DNA of 64,000 nucleotides from positions 1,302,001 through 1,366,000 of the forward strand of contig NC_035795.1 in NCBI RefSeq assembly GCF_001653235.2, in the 5' to 3' direction. Source of the DNA: Pochonia chlamydosporia 170 (lineage: Eukaryota > Ascomycota > Sordariomycetes > Hypocreales > Clavicipitaceae). Made by a program: the position numbers and the translations under genes. The notes beneath the pieces are model-generated. The model worked only from the letters and a program-made list of their open reading frames with translations. It was not told the DNA's origin and did no database searches. This document shows, piece after piece, positions 34,213-48,310 of this stretch (its first letter is position 1; each line of letters begins with the position of its first letter).

Positions 34213-35260
34213 TTAAAACACTTGGGTAGAACTAATTCCTTGTGCCTTCCAATACGCCTTTGCCTTCTCCTTCAACTCCTTCAGCTGCACCTGTGTCTGC
34301 TGCACCTCCAACGTCGACGCCTCTTTGAACGGCTGCTTCTCCGATTCGGACAAGGCTTTCCACTCCTCGCTCATCGCGCGGAATGTATCCTGGGGCCGAG
34401 CATCGGCAGACTGGCTGTGGACGTGGGAGTAGCGTGACATAATGAACAGGATGTACGGGGTGCGGGCACGCTTGGGCAGGCGCTCGTCGTGAATAAGATA
34501 TAGGCGTGACTTGTCGAGTTTGCGCGCAATGCGGCGTCGGGCAATATTAGCCATGTAGATGGCTTCGACGGGGTAGTCGGTGACCCATTTCTCGCGTGTC
34601 GTCTTGTTGGCGTTCTTGTTCGATTGCGCAGTGGATTCAAGGGCCTGTCCAAGTTAGTTTCGTCCCCATTATTGCCCGTTTTCTGCACGCCGTGGCTCTC
34701 CAGCTAGTTTGTCCGATCCATCATCGAGACACCTGGCAACTATAACGTACCTCTTTTTCAGATACAGACAACCCCGAAAACTTCGCTGAAACATCCTTAA
34801 TCTGATCCGTCAACTTCCCCTGTCCAGTGGCAATGTTATTCGACACAAACACAGACCACGCCGAGTCAGGAAGCAATGCCGGTCCCTTCAGCAGAGCCAT
34901 CTTCTTCAACAGCCTCAGATCCGCCTTATCCTGCTCCTCAGGCGACAGCACCTTCTTAGCCTTCTTTTTCGGCGCCGCAACCTTCTTGGCCTTCTTCTTT
35001 GTTGCAGTAGTCTTCTTCTTTGTCGTAGTGGTCTTCTTCTTCGTTGCCGTAGTCTTCTTTGTCTTTCCAGTGCTAGCAGTCTTGGTTGGTTCCCGCAGCC
35101 AAGCCGACACGCTCAAGGGCCGAGCGGCAGCAAACACAGTCGAAGCATTGGGGAGGCGGAACACCACGGATCCACGGGGGAGCTGTGTGAGCTTAGATGA
35201 GGCCGTTCTGCTGGGGAGCAGGACTCGGCGGGCGGCGGCCCTGCCAATTGCTGTCAACAT
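34213..35260 (-). CDS. Mitochondrial HMG-box protein (probable mtDNA packaging factor)
   Basis: Two exons, 35260-34751 and 34644-34213, give 313 residues. The N-terminus is an Arg/Ser/Ala-rich presequence without acidic residues (MLTAIGRAAARRVLLPSRTA), as for mitochondrial import. Residues ~64-103 are a histone-H1-like Lys/Thr/Ala tail built of KKKTT, KKKTTAT and KKAKKV units. A first HMG-like segment (ALLPDSAWSVFVSNNIATGQ) spans the exon junction (SVSEKE then ALESTAQSNK), and a second HMG box follows (RARTPYILFIMSRYSHVHSQ, TFRAMSEEWKALSESEKQPF). The architecture matches fungal Abf2-like nucleoid proteins. Binding and bending mtDNA is the family role. The intron (106 nt) has a GTACGT donor, AACTAAC branch site and CAG acceptor. 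It is divergent from PRE4. Confidence 0.88.
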
Positions 35261-35892
35261 GGTGTTGTTTAGATATTCGCGTGTAAGCTGCCTGCTATGG
35301 GCGATTGGGAATTGGCGAGTCGGATATTCGGAATTCTAAATTGGCGTAAAGTTGTAGATGAAATAATTTCGCGATGTAGTGCGTTTGCGCACGAGACAAA
35401 CGATGCAAAGACGAGGGCTGGATGAATGGTGGTTTGAACGAAATGAAGAGGGCTGGGGTCGCATGCGGCAGTCGCATGTTCCCTCTCCGCTTTGGCGGTC
35501 TCCCTTGTCGGAGAGTGAGGAGCTACCTCAAGCTCAATCATGCAGCTAGCTAATCTCGTACACTGTACTTGCTAAACAGCACATGTCTCCACTCATATCT
35601 GTGTACACAGTACTGATTAAGCTCTTGTCCGTCCACTCAGCCAATCAAACTCTTCTGTCAGCTTATGTAAACCCCAGGCACAGCAAGCTGGCTCGCAGGC
35701 TCCCGCAGGACGCGCGACAGCATCACACCCAGACAGCAGTCAACCACAGCTCACACATCGGCTCTCTATCCATCAACCACAAATTCCACATCCACTTGAC
35801 CAACCTTTACTGCTCACATATCAATCGAGCACCACACACAGTGTCGAATAAATCTCCCTCGTTTCCAGTTCCATCACCTCACATCTCCGGCC
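35261..35892. promoter_or_regulatory. Divergent promoter region between the mtHMG gene and PRE4
   Basis: 632 bp between the two ATGs. Repeated CACA and CAATCAA words occur near 35.7-35.87 kb. Proteasome genes are often controlled by Rpn4-type factors, but I do not see a clear GGTGGCAAA-like site, so none is called. Confidence 0.45.
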
Positions 35893-36791
35893 ATGGATCA
35901 CCGACCACAAGCATGGGGCCGAGTATGCAGTTCCCTCCATACATCACAATCACCAAGCTAACCTCGTCCAGCCCAGAGACGATGTCTACGGAGCATACGA
36001 CGCCTCCTTCATGGCTAACAACGGCCCTACCACACATACTCAACAACCCATTGTCACAGGAACCTCCGTTGTGGCCCTCAAGTTCAAAGACGGTGTCGTC
36101 ATTGCCGCCGACAATCTCGGTGAGTAAACCTCCCATCCCACAGAACCAACACCGCAGCGTCCCAAAATCCTAACAATCCCCAGCATCATACGGCTCCCTC
36201 GCCCGCTTCACCGACGTCAAGCGTCTCCGTCCCTTCGCCAACGCCTCAGTCGTTGGTTTCAGCGGCGACATCTCGGACATGCAATACCTCGACAGACACC
36301 TAACTGACCTCGCCCTCACTGAGGCCTACGATTCTCCCGACTCCGCTCGCCTCAACGCCTCCAACCTCCACCGCTACCTCTCCAAGCTGCTCTACCGTCG
36401 ACGATCCAAGTTCGATCCCCTATGGAACCACCTGCTCGTCGCCGGTCTGGACGACAAGGGTGCTCCTTTCCTGGCCGCCGCAGACCTTCTTGGAACGACG
36501 TACTCTGCACCAAGTCTGGCTACGGGATTCGGCGCCATGCTCGCTCAGCCAATTATGCGTCGCCACGCCCCCGATGAGGAGTCCGTTGCAAAGCTGACCC
36601 GCGAGGAGGCCGTCAACATCGTCAAGGAGTGCATGAAGGTTCTTTTCTACAGAGATGCCAGGAGTTTGGACAGCTACTCGTTGGCTGTAGTTACCAAGGA
36701 CGGCGTGGATATTAAGAACGATGAAAAATTGGAAGACCAGAGCTGGGCTTTTGCGGAGAGAATCAAGGGCTATGGAACTCAGACGGTTTGA
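35893..36791 (+). CDS. PRE4: 20S proteasome subunit beta type-4 (beta7)
   Basis: Three exons (35893-35922, 35972-36119, 36184-36791) give 261 residues. The first exon is only 30 nt (MDHRPQAWGR). After a short propeptide the sequence runs TQQPIVTGTSVVALKFKDG, GVVIAADNLASYGSLARF, RRRSKFDPLWNHLLVAG, YSAPSLATGFGAMLAQP and KVLFYRDARSLDSYSLAVV, all hallmarks of PSMB4/Pre4. In this subunit the mature N-terminus is not a proteolytic centre; it completes the beta ring of the 20S core and contacts the neighbouring active subunit. Both introns are short (49 and 64 nt) with normal signals (GTATGC, GTGAGT; CAG, CAG). Divergent from the mtHMG gene, convergent with GFA1. Confidence 0.95.
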
Positions 36792-37508
36792 GCATGCCGA
36801 GGGGGGAATTGGATTGCCAAGTTTGGTGTGGGCTTGCTGGCAGACTGCAGTGGCCGACTTCAATCTTGTCATGTGTTTTAATGTGAGAGCCTCCAATCTA
36901 GTCGTTTATGAAAGCTACGGCATGGGGCTTTTGGACATATCCTATTATGGTTTCTGCAGTGTCCTCAGGCGTGGGTTAAAGGTTTGTGCTTGCGAGTGCC
37001 GCCACCAAAGCTTCTTCATAGCTTAGAACTATGTACCAATAGACAGAATCATTCAGTAGCCCTCGTGTTTGCACGCTTGACTTCGTAACCAAGTCATTGC
37101 CTACATGACCAAAATACTTTTGAGTGCCATATATAAACTTCGCTGTATTCTTTTGTTTTGCTAGATATTTATAAAGTGAGCTCCCAAACGTGGAGCTTTT
37201 GCATGTGCGCACGCATTACTCGCCCTTCTAACATGCCTGCTGGTTCGTTTATACTAACCATGGGCTTTTCATTATCAATTCGCTGGTCGTCCAAGACAAC
37301 AAAAAGAAAAAGACATAACTCCCGTATTCCGTCCAACATCGCTGCCTAGCCCGTGCAACTGCAACTTCAAACAAACATGGTTTCAAGCGCAGAAAAAAAT
37401 AATACCGTATGCCAAAGGCGCCTGCAAACACCCAGCCTAAACCATGGTGACGCGCCCGCGAGACACACTAGTATGGCCCATATATCAACGACGTAATTGC
37501 TTTATATT
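36792..37508. other. Convergent intergenic region, no gene seen
   Basis: Spacer between the stops of PRE4 and GFA1. Short frames only; it probably holds the two 3' UTRs. Confidence 0.45.
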
Positions 37509-40122
<2,614 letters not shown>

Positions 40123-42181
40123 GATGGATATATGCCTTGCCCTCAGATGATATTATAATGCTATGATAGATGGAGAGTATAATACGAAGGCAAGGAGATC
40201 AAGAGATTCAAACCAGCAAAAGAGGAAAAGCGAGAGATGAATGGATGTTTTGAAAATAATCGAGGAGGGAGCTGTTTGACTTAAGTATGGGTGGGGAGGG
40301 ATGATGTATGGAGTACGGAGTCTGGGCACGGCGTATCAATGGCGGACCACATATTCAATCCGAGCCAAGGAAAACGAGGGCAACTGGTTTGAGGCTTGGG
40401 GCTCAGCTTCAGCGGGTGGGGAATTCGGAGGCAGGAGGGTCCAAAGGCACAAGCTAAAGAAGGCACTGACAGCCGATTACGAGTGGCTAGAATGTCGAGC
40501 AGGTGGTGGGTGGTGTCTGGTTGGCGTCTGGCCCGGTTTGTGTTGGCCAGGCCCAGGGTCAGGGGCGGCTTTGGCTTTGGCTTGGCTGGTAAATGGCATT
40601 GGCATTCAATGTTGGCATGGGGCATCAAGGAAGGTCAGTAACTGGGGATGGGCAACATCAAACACACAAGTGGCGGTGGGCTCCAAACCAAATTCCGCCT
40701 CAGCGTTGAGGAGCCTTCCCAAGTGCTGATGCAGAGATCATTGATAGTCAGTGAGCAGGCTGAGAGCTGATTGATATTATCACGATACCAGTGTCGTAGC
40801 TGATGCTGATGCTGATGCTGACAGGCTCCCTCGCCCTGTCACCCTGGTTTGAGTCTGCTTTATCACGGCAGTTCATCCCTCTGGTGCCGTACCAAGCTCT
40901 TGGAATTTAATTTCAACTTTTCAAGAGCACATGTACCACTCCGGACATCAACAATTGAACTGCAATCGCCGGCAGAAAGCGGCAGGAGCCACCGGAACAA
41001 AGGCAGGCATACTCCGTACCTTGGTGAATGGTGTAACCATGTTGTCTGCGCTAATGCTTGTGAGCCTAGCAACCATATCCATCAGCCGCTTTCCATGAGC
41101 AACCCAGACAAATTCGCACTAGCGAGTTGCCGCAACGACAAACATCAGACAGGACCCCATCACCAACAAGCAAACGCTTATAAATGAAAGGTGGCTTCAA
41201 TTGGCCCTGATGATGAGCATCATGCTGGCATCGTTTCGTCCCTCCAAGGAGATGGAACCCCTGTGGGCTGATCATGGGCGTACCTTGACTCCATCACCCA
41301 ATGATCTGCTATGTCTGGCCAGACACAATCGCGCTTTCCCTCGCTACCGCACCAGACGAAATGGAAGTGCTCACAAAAACAAGAAAGTGCTTCCCTGGTC
41401 CTTCCCCAACTGAAGCACGTGTATTGCAACCATCAATCATCACTCTTATCATCACCGCCTAGCTTGCTTTGTCTCCAGCTCGTTGAGCTTTCCGAGACAA
41501 AAGCGAAGCTTACCAGCACAACTTGACAACTCACGTCTTCCAACTCAGTGGTGTGCGCCCTTCGACTTGGCCATGTCAAATAGAACTCTAATCCGCCGCT
41601 CCAACTCGTAACTACATCATAGCGCCAGGGCTTCAACCGTCACCATTGCCGAAATGGGACCCTGAGCGCCTCGACAAAGGTCGTATATTCACTTTTGAAG
41701 GATTTTTACGTGGCGCTAATGGGTAGACGCGACAAAACAGGGCACCTACCAAAGCTTTTGAAGATCTGTTTGTGACGGCCCCTGTCAAAAGCGCCCCGTG
41801 TCTATCAATGGGTCCAGTCATGCGTGGCACCGTCTCTTTCTCATGACCCACAGTCACATTCGTCACGGCAACGGCAAAGTCGCGCGTTGTCTACATCTCT
41901 TTTATCGCATGGCGGTAGAAAACAGCACTCAGCCGAAATCCTCCCACAGGCCTTCTTTATGTTGCTTACTTGAGTTCTAGCTACGGAGTATAGCAACACA
42001 AGGTGACAGCCAAGGCGTCTCGCAACGACAGTTTGCAATTGAATCCCCATTATGCCAGGCGCTCTGCTCCATAGTGGCTTTTTAACCGCATCACAACAAC
42101 GACCACAGAATTATACAGTCTTTGAGTAGACTTGGAGAATCAAGGAAAATTCACTCATAATATTTACTGTCAACTGTCTCG
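40123..42181. other. Intergenic region, no supported gene (2.1 kb)
   Basis: Upstream of GFA1. Frames of 60-140 codons exist on both strands without domains. A TGATGC triplet-type repeat (three units) lies at about 40801-40819. This marks the change from the housekeeping block to the accessory part of the window. Confidence 0.45.
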
Positions 42182-42418
42182 ATGCACTCGTTCTTTACGT
42201 TTCTTCTCATCGCTTTCGGCCTACTTCTTCCAGCACTTGGTGTCAAGGCTTGTGCAAACCGGGTTCCATACTACTCAACTCCTCCGCCGCCAAAACAACC
42301 AGCTACAATATCAATCTGCCGGGGCACAGACAAGACCAGCTTTGCCGTTGTTCCGATTCGGCAACATAGCCGTTATGATGCTGAGTGTGACACAATAGCT
42401 GCCGTTCACAACATCTAG
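42182..42418 (+). CDS. Possible small secreted protein
   Basis: A 78-codon frame with an ATG start whose first 23 residues look like a classical signal peptide (MHSFFTFLLIAFGLLLPALG, then VKA). The mature part would be ~55 residues with three Cys, a Pro run (TPPPPKQP) and no known domain. Evidence is limited to the leader and the lack of a better explanation for the region; the odd Cys count and short size keep confidence low. It could be a candidate effector or simply a chance frame. Confidence 0.35.
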   Translation: MHSFFTFLLIAFGLLLPALGVKACANRVPYYSTPPPPKQPATISICRGTDKTSFAVVPIRQHSRYDAECDTIAAVHNI

Positions 42419-43319
42419 AAGCGGTATCACCAGCCTTGTTCCACGCTCGACGTCATAGTTCGTATTCAATCTCGGGCGCCAATGCACATCACTCGGCCCC
42501 AGTCATATTTGCCCCTGATTATTGCTTCCCGCAGTGCTGAAGATAGCGGCTTCTCTTGAGTCCACTAGCCCTATTTTTCGTGTCTCTGTCCAGACTGAAT
42601 CCTGTCATGTTTTTATTCCTTTGCTCTTTTTTGCATGGGCTGAGCCTGGCCCATCCCCAACGCCACATGCGAGATCGCGCCTACGCTTCCGTCACAGCCT
42701 CAACGCGGACCCGTTCATGCTTCCAAGAATAGCACACAATTACCTAGCGCCAATGCTTTCGAAAGGCTGGTTGAGGCTCGGTGCCCAGGGCTACATTCTG
42801 TGGCCAAATGCATTTGCCTACCTTTGAGCGTTTACTTACACGTCGCAGCATATTATAGTACACTACACGATATTTTATACGTTGTACTTGGTCCAGTACT
42901 TTGATCTCCCATTGTCGCTCCCGACCTGTCTATTTGGCATCATGATTTTTCGGCTCGTCAGGCAATCGAGGACTAACAGCATCACATTCTAGGGTGGACT
43001 GAGCTAAACTTCTTGGGAGGAGCCGAACTCTAATATTCCACGTCACTGGATATTTTTTGTTTTGGCATTTTGGGTTTTCCTTCCCGGACGCTGACATAAC
43101 TTGACAAGACTGAGTCTGACATCAGCACATCAGCACATCCCGGCCATATGTGGTGGCCAGTTCTCCGAATGGGAATTTGCACTAACTTATTGTATGCATG
43201 CAGGACAGAGCACATTGATGGGTGATTGTTGATACAAAGTGAACCACTTTGTGCTATGTGCACACTGGGTTGACTGCCGTCCCATGTACGCTCCCATACT
43301 TGCAGGATACTAACAATCG
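42419..43319. other. Intergenic region, no gene seen
   Basis: Between the small frame at 42182 and the stop of the ankyrin gene. It holds a 101-codon frame near 42.5-42.8 kb without features. Nothing else is seen. Confidence 0.4.
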
Positions 43320-46300
43320 TCAGTCCCGTTTTGCAGTTCGTAGCCGTCTTTTGCTATAATCCAGCTCAACTTTCCCAGTCTCGGAAAGAAGCGACATGAT
43401 AATCTTGTGGCCATTCTCAGCTGCTGCCCAAAGCGGTGTATGCCCAGCTATGTCAATTGCATCCGGGTCAACCTTGTGAGTCTGGAGCAAAAGTTCAACA
43501 ATCTGCTCGTGTCCGTTCCTCGCCGCTGTCCACAGTGGTGTCCGTTCATTGCAGTCTCTGGCATCTGGTTCACAATTACTCTCAAGCAGCATCTTGACAA
43601 CGGCGCAGTGGCCATGTTGTGCTGCCATTCGTAGCGGCGTTTGTTTGAATCTGTTTCTTGCGTCGTTCTCAGCCACGGTACCAAGAAGTAGCTCAACAAT
43701 CTTCACGTGGCCACCTTGCGCCGCTACCCATAAGGGCGTTCTCTCCTGGCCATCTCTTGCATTCTTGAGCTCAACACCTTTGGTGCGAAGTAATATCTCA
43801 AAGATTGTGCCGTCTCCATTCCTTGCCGCCAAATGCAGTATTGTCTCCTCTGCTTCAGTCCGCACATCTGGCGAAGCCCCAGCGTCAAGGAGCAGTTTGA
43901 TAATTGTTACATTTCCACTCCTCACCGCTAACAATAGCGGCGTCCATCCATGTTTATCTGTTGTGTCCAAATTGACGCTCAGCGTTGTTTTTTGGAGCAG
44001 CAACCGTACTATTCCCTCGTGACCATTCTCGGCTGCCCAGCGGAGTGCTGCATCTGGACTCTTGTTTGCCGGATTTTCGTTTGTTTTATCGGTCTTGAGA
44101 AGTAACTGAACGATGGACAGATCATTCTTCTCCAAGGCTAGTTGCAGCGCTGACTTTCCAGACGCGTTTTCCACGTATGGATTGACTCTTCCGGTTCGGA
44201 CCAGCAGCAGGACGACTTCGTCATGTCCATATTTCGAGGCAAATGATAGAGCGGTGTTTCCGTCAGTGTCTGTAGCATCCGAATCGACACGTTGATCTGC
44301 TAACAACATCTTAACTATATGACTATGCCCCCTCTCACATGCGTAGGATAATGGAGTTCTATGTGCGGCATCTGCTGAGTTTGGAAACGCCTGCCGGCTT
44401 ATTAACTCCTTGACAACTTCCAGGTTGCCGTTTTGTGCGGCAAAGGATAGTGCCGTCCTCGAACCTTCAGCCTCATTCTTGAAGTCCGGTTCTGCTCCTA
44501 ATTCGAGCAACGCCAGGACAACTTCAGGCCAGCCTTGCTCTGAAGCTTTGCACAGAGCCTGTCCCTTTGCTTCCATAGTCAATGAGGACGGCTGGGTCAG
44601 TTGCAGCAAGGTAGCTGTTTCCCCTTCTCTGAGGGCCATATGAAGCCCAGCACGTATAGGATTGGTTCGCTGTTGGCCAAACTGCTCTGCGATCTCGGTG
44701 TATCGATCTATGACGGTTCCAGTGGCTTCAGATAGTATTCCGTCGTTGTCACCTTTCTGCTGTCGAAGCCATTTGAACCCGGCAAAGCCAAACTCCTTTG
44801 TCTCGTTTCCACATAGCGCCCAACGATACAACTCGCCCAGTGCAGTGGCTGCGCGAGGTGTAAATTGAGCGACATCGCTATTCACTCTGGCATGAGATTG
44901 GATGGAATTTCTCCAAACCCACCTCAGCAGAACTTCGGCTTTCTTCCACTCATGACGCTTCCGATGGTCGTCTGCGGCCTTCCTTGCAGCTAGCAGAGCA
45001 CCTTCTGTGGACGAAAGGCTCAGTCTATGTAGGATGGAGGGCAATATGCAGAGAAGTGCATCTTCTTTCGATCCTATTTGTGTCTCGGTGAAGACTCCTG
45101 TCAGTTCAGATACTAAGGTGTTTTTCAAACGTAAATGGCGAGTTTCAGAATCTTGGATGTCAATGCCGCCTACATCATCCGCAATGACTAGAATACTTGC
45201 AATGAACGATGCCAATATCTCCTGGGAACAAAGAGACAAGAGCGGGTTATTGGTGGTTGCTGTCCAGATTCTGTACGAGTTGGAACCCTCTGTACGTGGG
45301 ATATCCACCGCGTGCCAGCCAAAGAATCGAATTATCTGCGAATCGAGTTGCTCGGGCAATTTGTTGCCAACGAAAGACAAATATTGTTCGCCGCTCTTTT
45401 GCCATATGGTGCTCGGATTGTCACAGTTGGGACGGGATAAGCGCAGCATCTCCTCGGTGAGGTTGCTCGCGTCACCTCCGAGCCATAGTCTCAGGTCCGC
45501 TTGAAGGTTTATATCAGTTGCTACGATACGCCGTGCCGGAATCTCAACTGCCCTGGACATGGTGAAGTTGTTCTGCCGGTCTTCGATCTCCACAACTGGG
45601 TCCGACTTCAAGGACCAAAGCCATAACCCAAGTAGACCCTCTACGGCGAACTTGTCTTGCATTTTCCAAGGTGCATCTGAATCGTCCCTAACAAACAGCA
45701 GGTTTATGGACTGCAATTCCGACAAGTTATCAGGGACGGCCACATTGATCTGCCAGCTCAAACGCCTCGCCGTCCTCTTTTCTTGCTTGATAAGTCCGGC
45801 GGTTGAGTATATTGTGTTGATGACAGACTCTATAGCTAGCCGCAACCGTTGGGCCTCTTGGCGCACAGTGACCATCCCAGGTTCGAGGCTTGTGGCAGAT
45901 GTCACAGCCTTTGTCTGCGTGGGTGATGATTGGGTCAGCTGTGCGAGACGACTGCGATAGGCCAACAGCTTACCAGCAGCACATGGGAGTACAGAAACGT
46001 TTGGGGGATCTAGAGTGATTCTGTTGCCAGCTTTGGGTAAGCCAGTGTATTTCCAAAAGTAGTGAGAGTCTGTTGTCGGCGTGGAATATCCGGCAGACGA
46101 CGTTGATCTGGAGGTGGGTGAAGACACAGAACTCTCATCCTTCTGAATACCCTCTCGGCCGATTCGCAAAGCCAGCCAGTCAAGCTCATGCCCAACTATC
46201 TCATCTGGACAGGTGCGAAAGTAATTGTCCTCTGGCTTCAGCCGCTGCATGCGAAGCGCAGCCCGAAAGGCACTCATAATCATTATGGCGCCAAGCTGGA

Positions 46301-47402
46301 ACATGGACACTGCAGAATGAATGCCACGCAGGCCGATAAACTGCAGAATGAAGCCAGTAACGGTGATAGCAACAGCTGCCCAGACGGCCAGTTCCGCATT
46401 TTTCGACCAACTCTGAGATCGCTTCTTCCAGGAGGCAATGTACTCCTGCAGTGGGTTTTTGCTGTCGCTGCAACAAAACGCATCAAAAACCTGGTCCCCA
46501 AGAACCTGTCTTCCGGGCTGGACCCAATATATGCAAGACTGTGTCCGATTGTTCGTCCCTGCTGCTTGCCCAGCCTTGGTGTCCCGGTTCCTATAAAATC
46601 TCTGCTCATCTGTGCTCTGTCCGACCAGAAAGGCGCATAGAAAGATGCCACCACAGACGAGTATAGTTCCTAGGATAGTCAAGGGACAAGCGTATGATGC
46701 TGGCTGACTCTTGTCCTTTTCCCAACGCAGGAAGTACGTGACGACGACGGCGAAGGCCAAAACAGTGGATTGTAGAAGCAGTCCAAGAATAGCTACCGCC
46801 CAAAACACAGCCGGAGGTTGCCTTTTGATGCCGACATTGAGAGACAGATTGGGGGCAAAGAGGTCCATGTCTCGGCCGGATTCGTCGACCTCATGCAAAG
46901 ACTGTCCTTGCCACTCGTCCTGGTCTTTTCTGTTGACGTATTCTCGAAATGTATATAATCCCGCCGTTCCGTTGTCAGCAAAATCCTGCTTCGCAGGATT
47001 CATATCATGCACGACCTCGAGAATCTTGGGGCGCCCAAAGACCCGGGCTATACCTCCATTGTTATACAGCTCACATACATCCCGGCTAGTGGAAGAGCAC
47101 AATTCGGCTTCAGCATTTCCCGCCCCTTCCTGAGCCCTGCCGATGAAAGCACGCAACGAAGGGCTGCCGCAGACCCGAATAGCGGATACTACGGCCGTTA
47201 GGATTCCCATCGGAGCCATAGCAAAAATGAAGTAATCTAACAAGGTTATGCTCTCGCTTAGATACTGCTTGGTGATTTGCTCGCCGAAAAGGGAAAGGAA
47301 GGGTGCCAAATCAGTTGCAAGGTTACTCGAGAAGTCATCCCAGCTATCTGCTGCGCGGACAGCCGGGATGACAACCAGGAGAGCAGAGAGAGCGGGAAAC
47401 AT
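43320..47402 (-). CDS. Large membrane protein with about 12 C-terminal ankyrin repeats
   Basis: Intron-free frame of 1360 residues from the ATG at 47402. It begins with a signal-peptide-like leader (MFPALSALLVVIPAVRA), then several hydrophobic spans (LLDYFIFAMAPMGILTAVVS; FWAVAILGLLLQSTVLAFAV; LTILGTILVCGGIFLCAFLV; WAAVAITVTGFILQFIGLRG; a weaker one after it). A ~500-residue middle region without recognisable domain follows. The last ~420 residues hold about twelve ankyrin repeats (RTALSFAAQNGN, RTPLSYACERGH, NTALSFASKYGH ... HTPLWAAAENGH). Ankyrin repeats bind protein partners, here presumably on the cytosolic face. Similar membrane-ankyrin proteins are numerous and variable in Hypocreales, with no fixed function known to me. 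It stands next to the array of short unknown genes and is the largest accessory gene here. Confidence 0.85.
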   Translation of the reverse strand: MFPALSALLVVIPAVRAADSWDDFSSNLATDLAPFLSLFGEQITKQYLSESITLLDYFIFAMAPMGILTAVVSAIRVCGSPSLRAFIGRAQEGAGNAEAELCSSTSRDVCELYNNGGIARVFGRPKILEVVHDMNPAKQDFADNGTAGLYTFREYVNRKDQDEWQGQSLHEVDESGRDMDLFAPNLSLNVGIKRQPPAVFWAVAILGLLLQSTVLAFAVVVTYFLRWEKDKSQPASYACPLTILGTILVCGGIFLCAFLVGQSTDEQRFYRNRDTKAGQAAGTNNRTQSCIYWVQPGRQVLGDQVFDAFCCSDSKNPLQEYIASWKKRSQSWSKNAELAVWAAVAITVTGFILQFIGLRGIHSAVSMFQLGAIMIMSAFRAALRMQRLKPEDNYFRTCPDEIVGHELDWLALRIGREGIQKDESSVSSPTSRSTSSAGYSTPTTDSHYFWKYTGLPKAGNRITLDPPNVSVLPCAAGKLLAYRSRLAQLTQSSPTQTKAVTSATSLEPGMVTVRQEAQRLRLAIESVINTIYSTAGLIKQEKRTARRLSWQINVAVPDNLSELQSINLLFVRDDSDAPWKMQDKFAVEGLLGLWLWSLKSDPVVEIEDRQNNFTMSRAVEIPARRIVATDINLQADLRLWLGGDASNLTEEMLRLSRPNCDNPSTIWQKSGEQYLSFVGNKLPEQLDSQIIRFFGWHAVDIPRTEGSNSYRIWTATTNNPLLSLCSQEILASFIASILVIADDVGGIDIQDSETRHLRLKNTLVSELTGVFTETQIGSKEDALLCILPSILHRLSLSSTEGALLAARKAADDHRKRHEWKKAEVLLRWVWRNSIQSHARVNSDVAQFTPRAATALGELYRWALCGNETKEFGFAGFKWLRQQKGDNDGILSEATGTVIDRYTEIAEQFGQQRTNPIRAGLHMALREGETATLLQLTQPSSLTMEAKGQALCKASEQGWPEVVLALLELGAEPDFKNEAEGSRTALSFAAQNGNLEVVKELISRQAFPNSADAAHRTPLSYACERGHSHIVKMLLADQRVDSDATDTDGNTALSFASKYGHDEVVLLLVRTGRVNPYVENASGKSALQLALEKNDLSIVQLLLKTDKTNENPANKSPDAALRWAAENGHEGIVRLLLQKTTLSVNLDTTDKHGWTPLLLAVRSGNVTIIKLLLDAGASPDVRTEAEETILHLAARNGDGTIFEILLRTKGVELKNARDGQERTPLWVAAQGGHVKIVELLLGTVAENDARNRFKQTPLRMAAQHGHCAVVKMLLESNCEPDARDCNERTPLWTAARNGHEQIVELLLQTHKVDPDAIDIAGHTPLWAAAENGHKIIMSLLSETGKVELDYSKRRLRTAKRD

Positions 47403-48310
47403 GCCCAGATAGACACATGCATGTTAAGAGCAGGATACAGAATGTGTAGAGTTTAGACATGACGAAAACTTCTCCTCACGAAACAAATAAATTGCGATGC
47501 TGCATGGATGTCTGCATTAACATGTCAGGGGCATGGACCAACAAGGCCAGCGGCTACAGAGTACAGACAGCGAGTCTGCGACAAGGCGTCCATGCGGGTC
47601 AGCAAACAAGAGAGGAGGTATTTGTATCACACGGTATAGTAGAGTATATTGGGATGTATCTATGTATACTTGGACGTATTGGTGTATCCTTGAATGTATT
47701 TGCGTTTTCGTGAATGTGGGCAACTAAATACCTTTGGCCCCAGGCTGAATCTGCGGCGGGGTAATATTTATTTGCAGTAATTAAAGGCGGCGGCGTTACT
47801 TGACGCAGTTCTTCTCAACTCAGTCGCATGCATATCCTCAAACTCCAAGTGGAAAAACCCCCCTGCTGTCGTCAATCCAGGTGGCTAACATTCCACACCA
47901 ACTACCTCAGGCGGGGCAATAGATCATCGAAGTCCATCCACAGCAAGGAAGCAAGGACGCCCAATCAACCACAGCCGTAAGCGCTGGTGCATCTCGACGG
48001 CGACGACGACGACGACGACGAGAGATAGAGGGGATAGAGGTTGCGGATCGCGGGATGGCCCGTGGAGTGGCGCAAAAGGCGGTTAATCAGGAACTTCATT
48101 GGCGGCTTTGTTTGAACCGCCAGGCAACCAGCCTATTGGCGACTATCATGGCCGATTCAAACAGGGGACACGAAACACAACATGGAGCCAATACTCTGTA
48201 CTTTGGGGGTTCATACACAGTAGTTGAGTGTGATAAATGGTATGTTGTACTTGCTGCCACTTCTATCTGCGGTGACCATTTCCAATCCCCATCAATATCT
48301 ACCGGAAACC
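47403..48310. other. Intergenic region with a CGA microsatellite
   Basis: Between the ankyrin gene start and the stop of the 48.3-kb small gene. Contains a (CGA)7 run at 48001-48021. Small frames only. Confidence 0.45.
48001..48021. repeat. (CGA)n microsatellite, about 7 units
   Basis: Uninterrupted CGA triplets in intergenic DNA between the ankyrin gene and the small-gene array. Confidence 0.8.

Noticed and set aside
34827..35339. 170-codon plus-strand frame with a strikingly hydrophobic Phe/Val run
   Set aside because: Antisense of the Lys/Thr/Ala repeats of the mitochondrial HMG-box gene; AAG/AAA codons read backwards as CTT/TTT.
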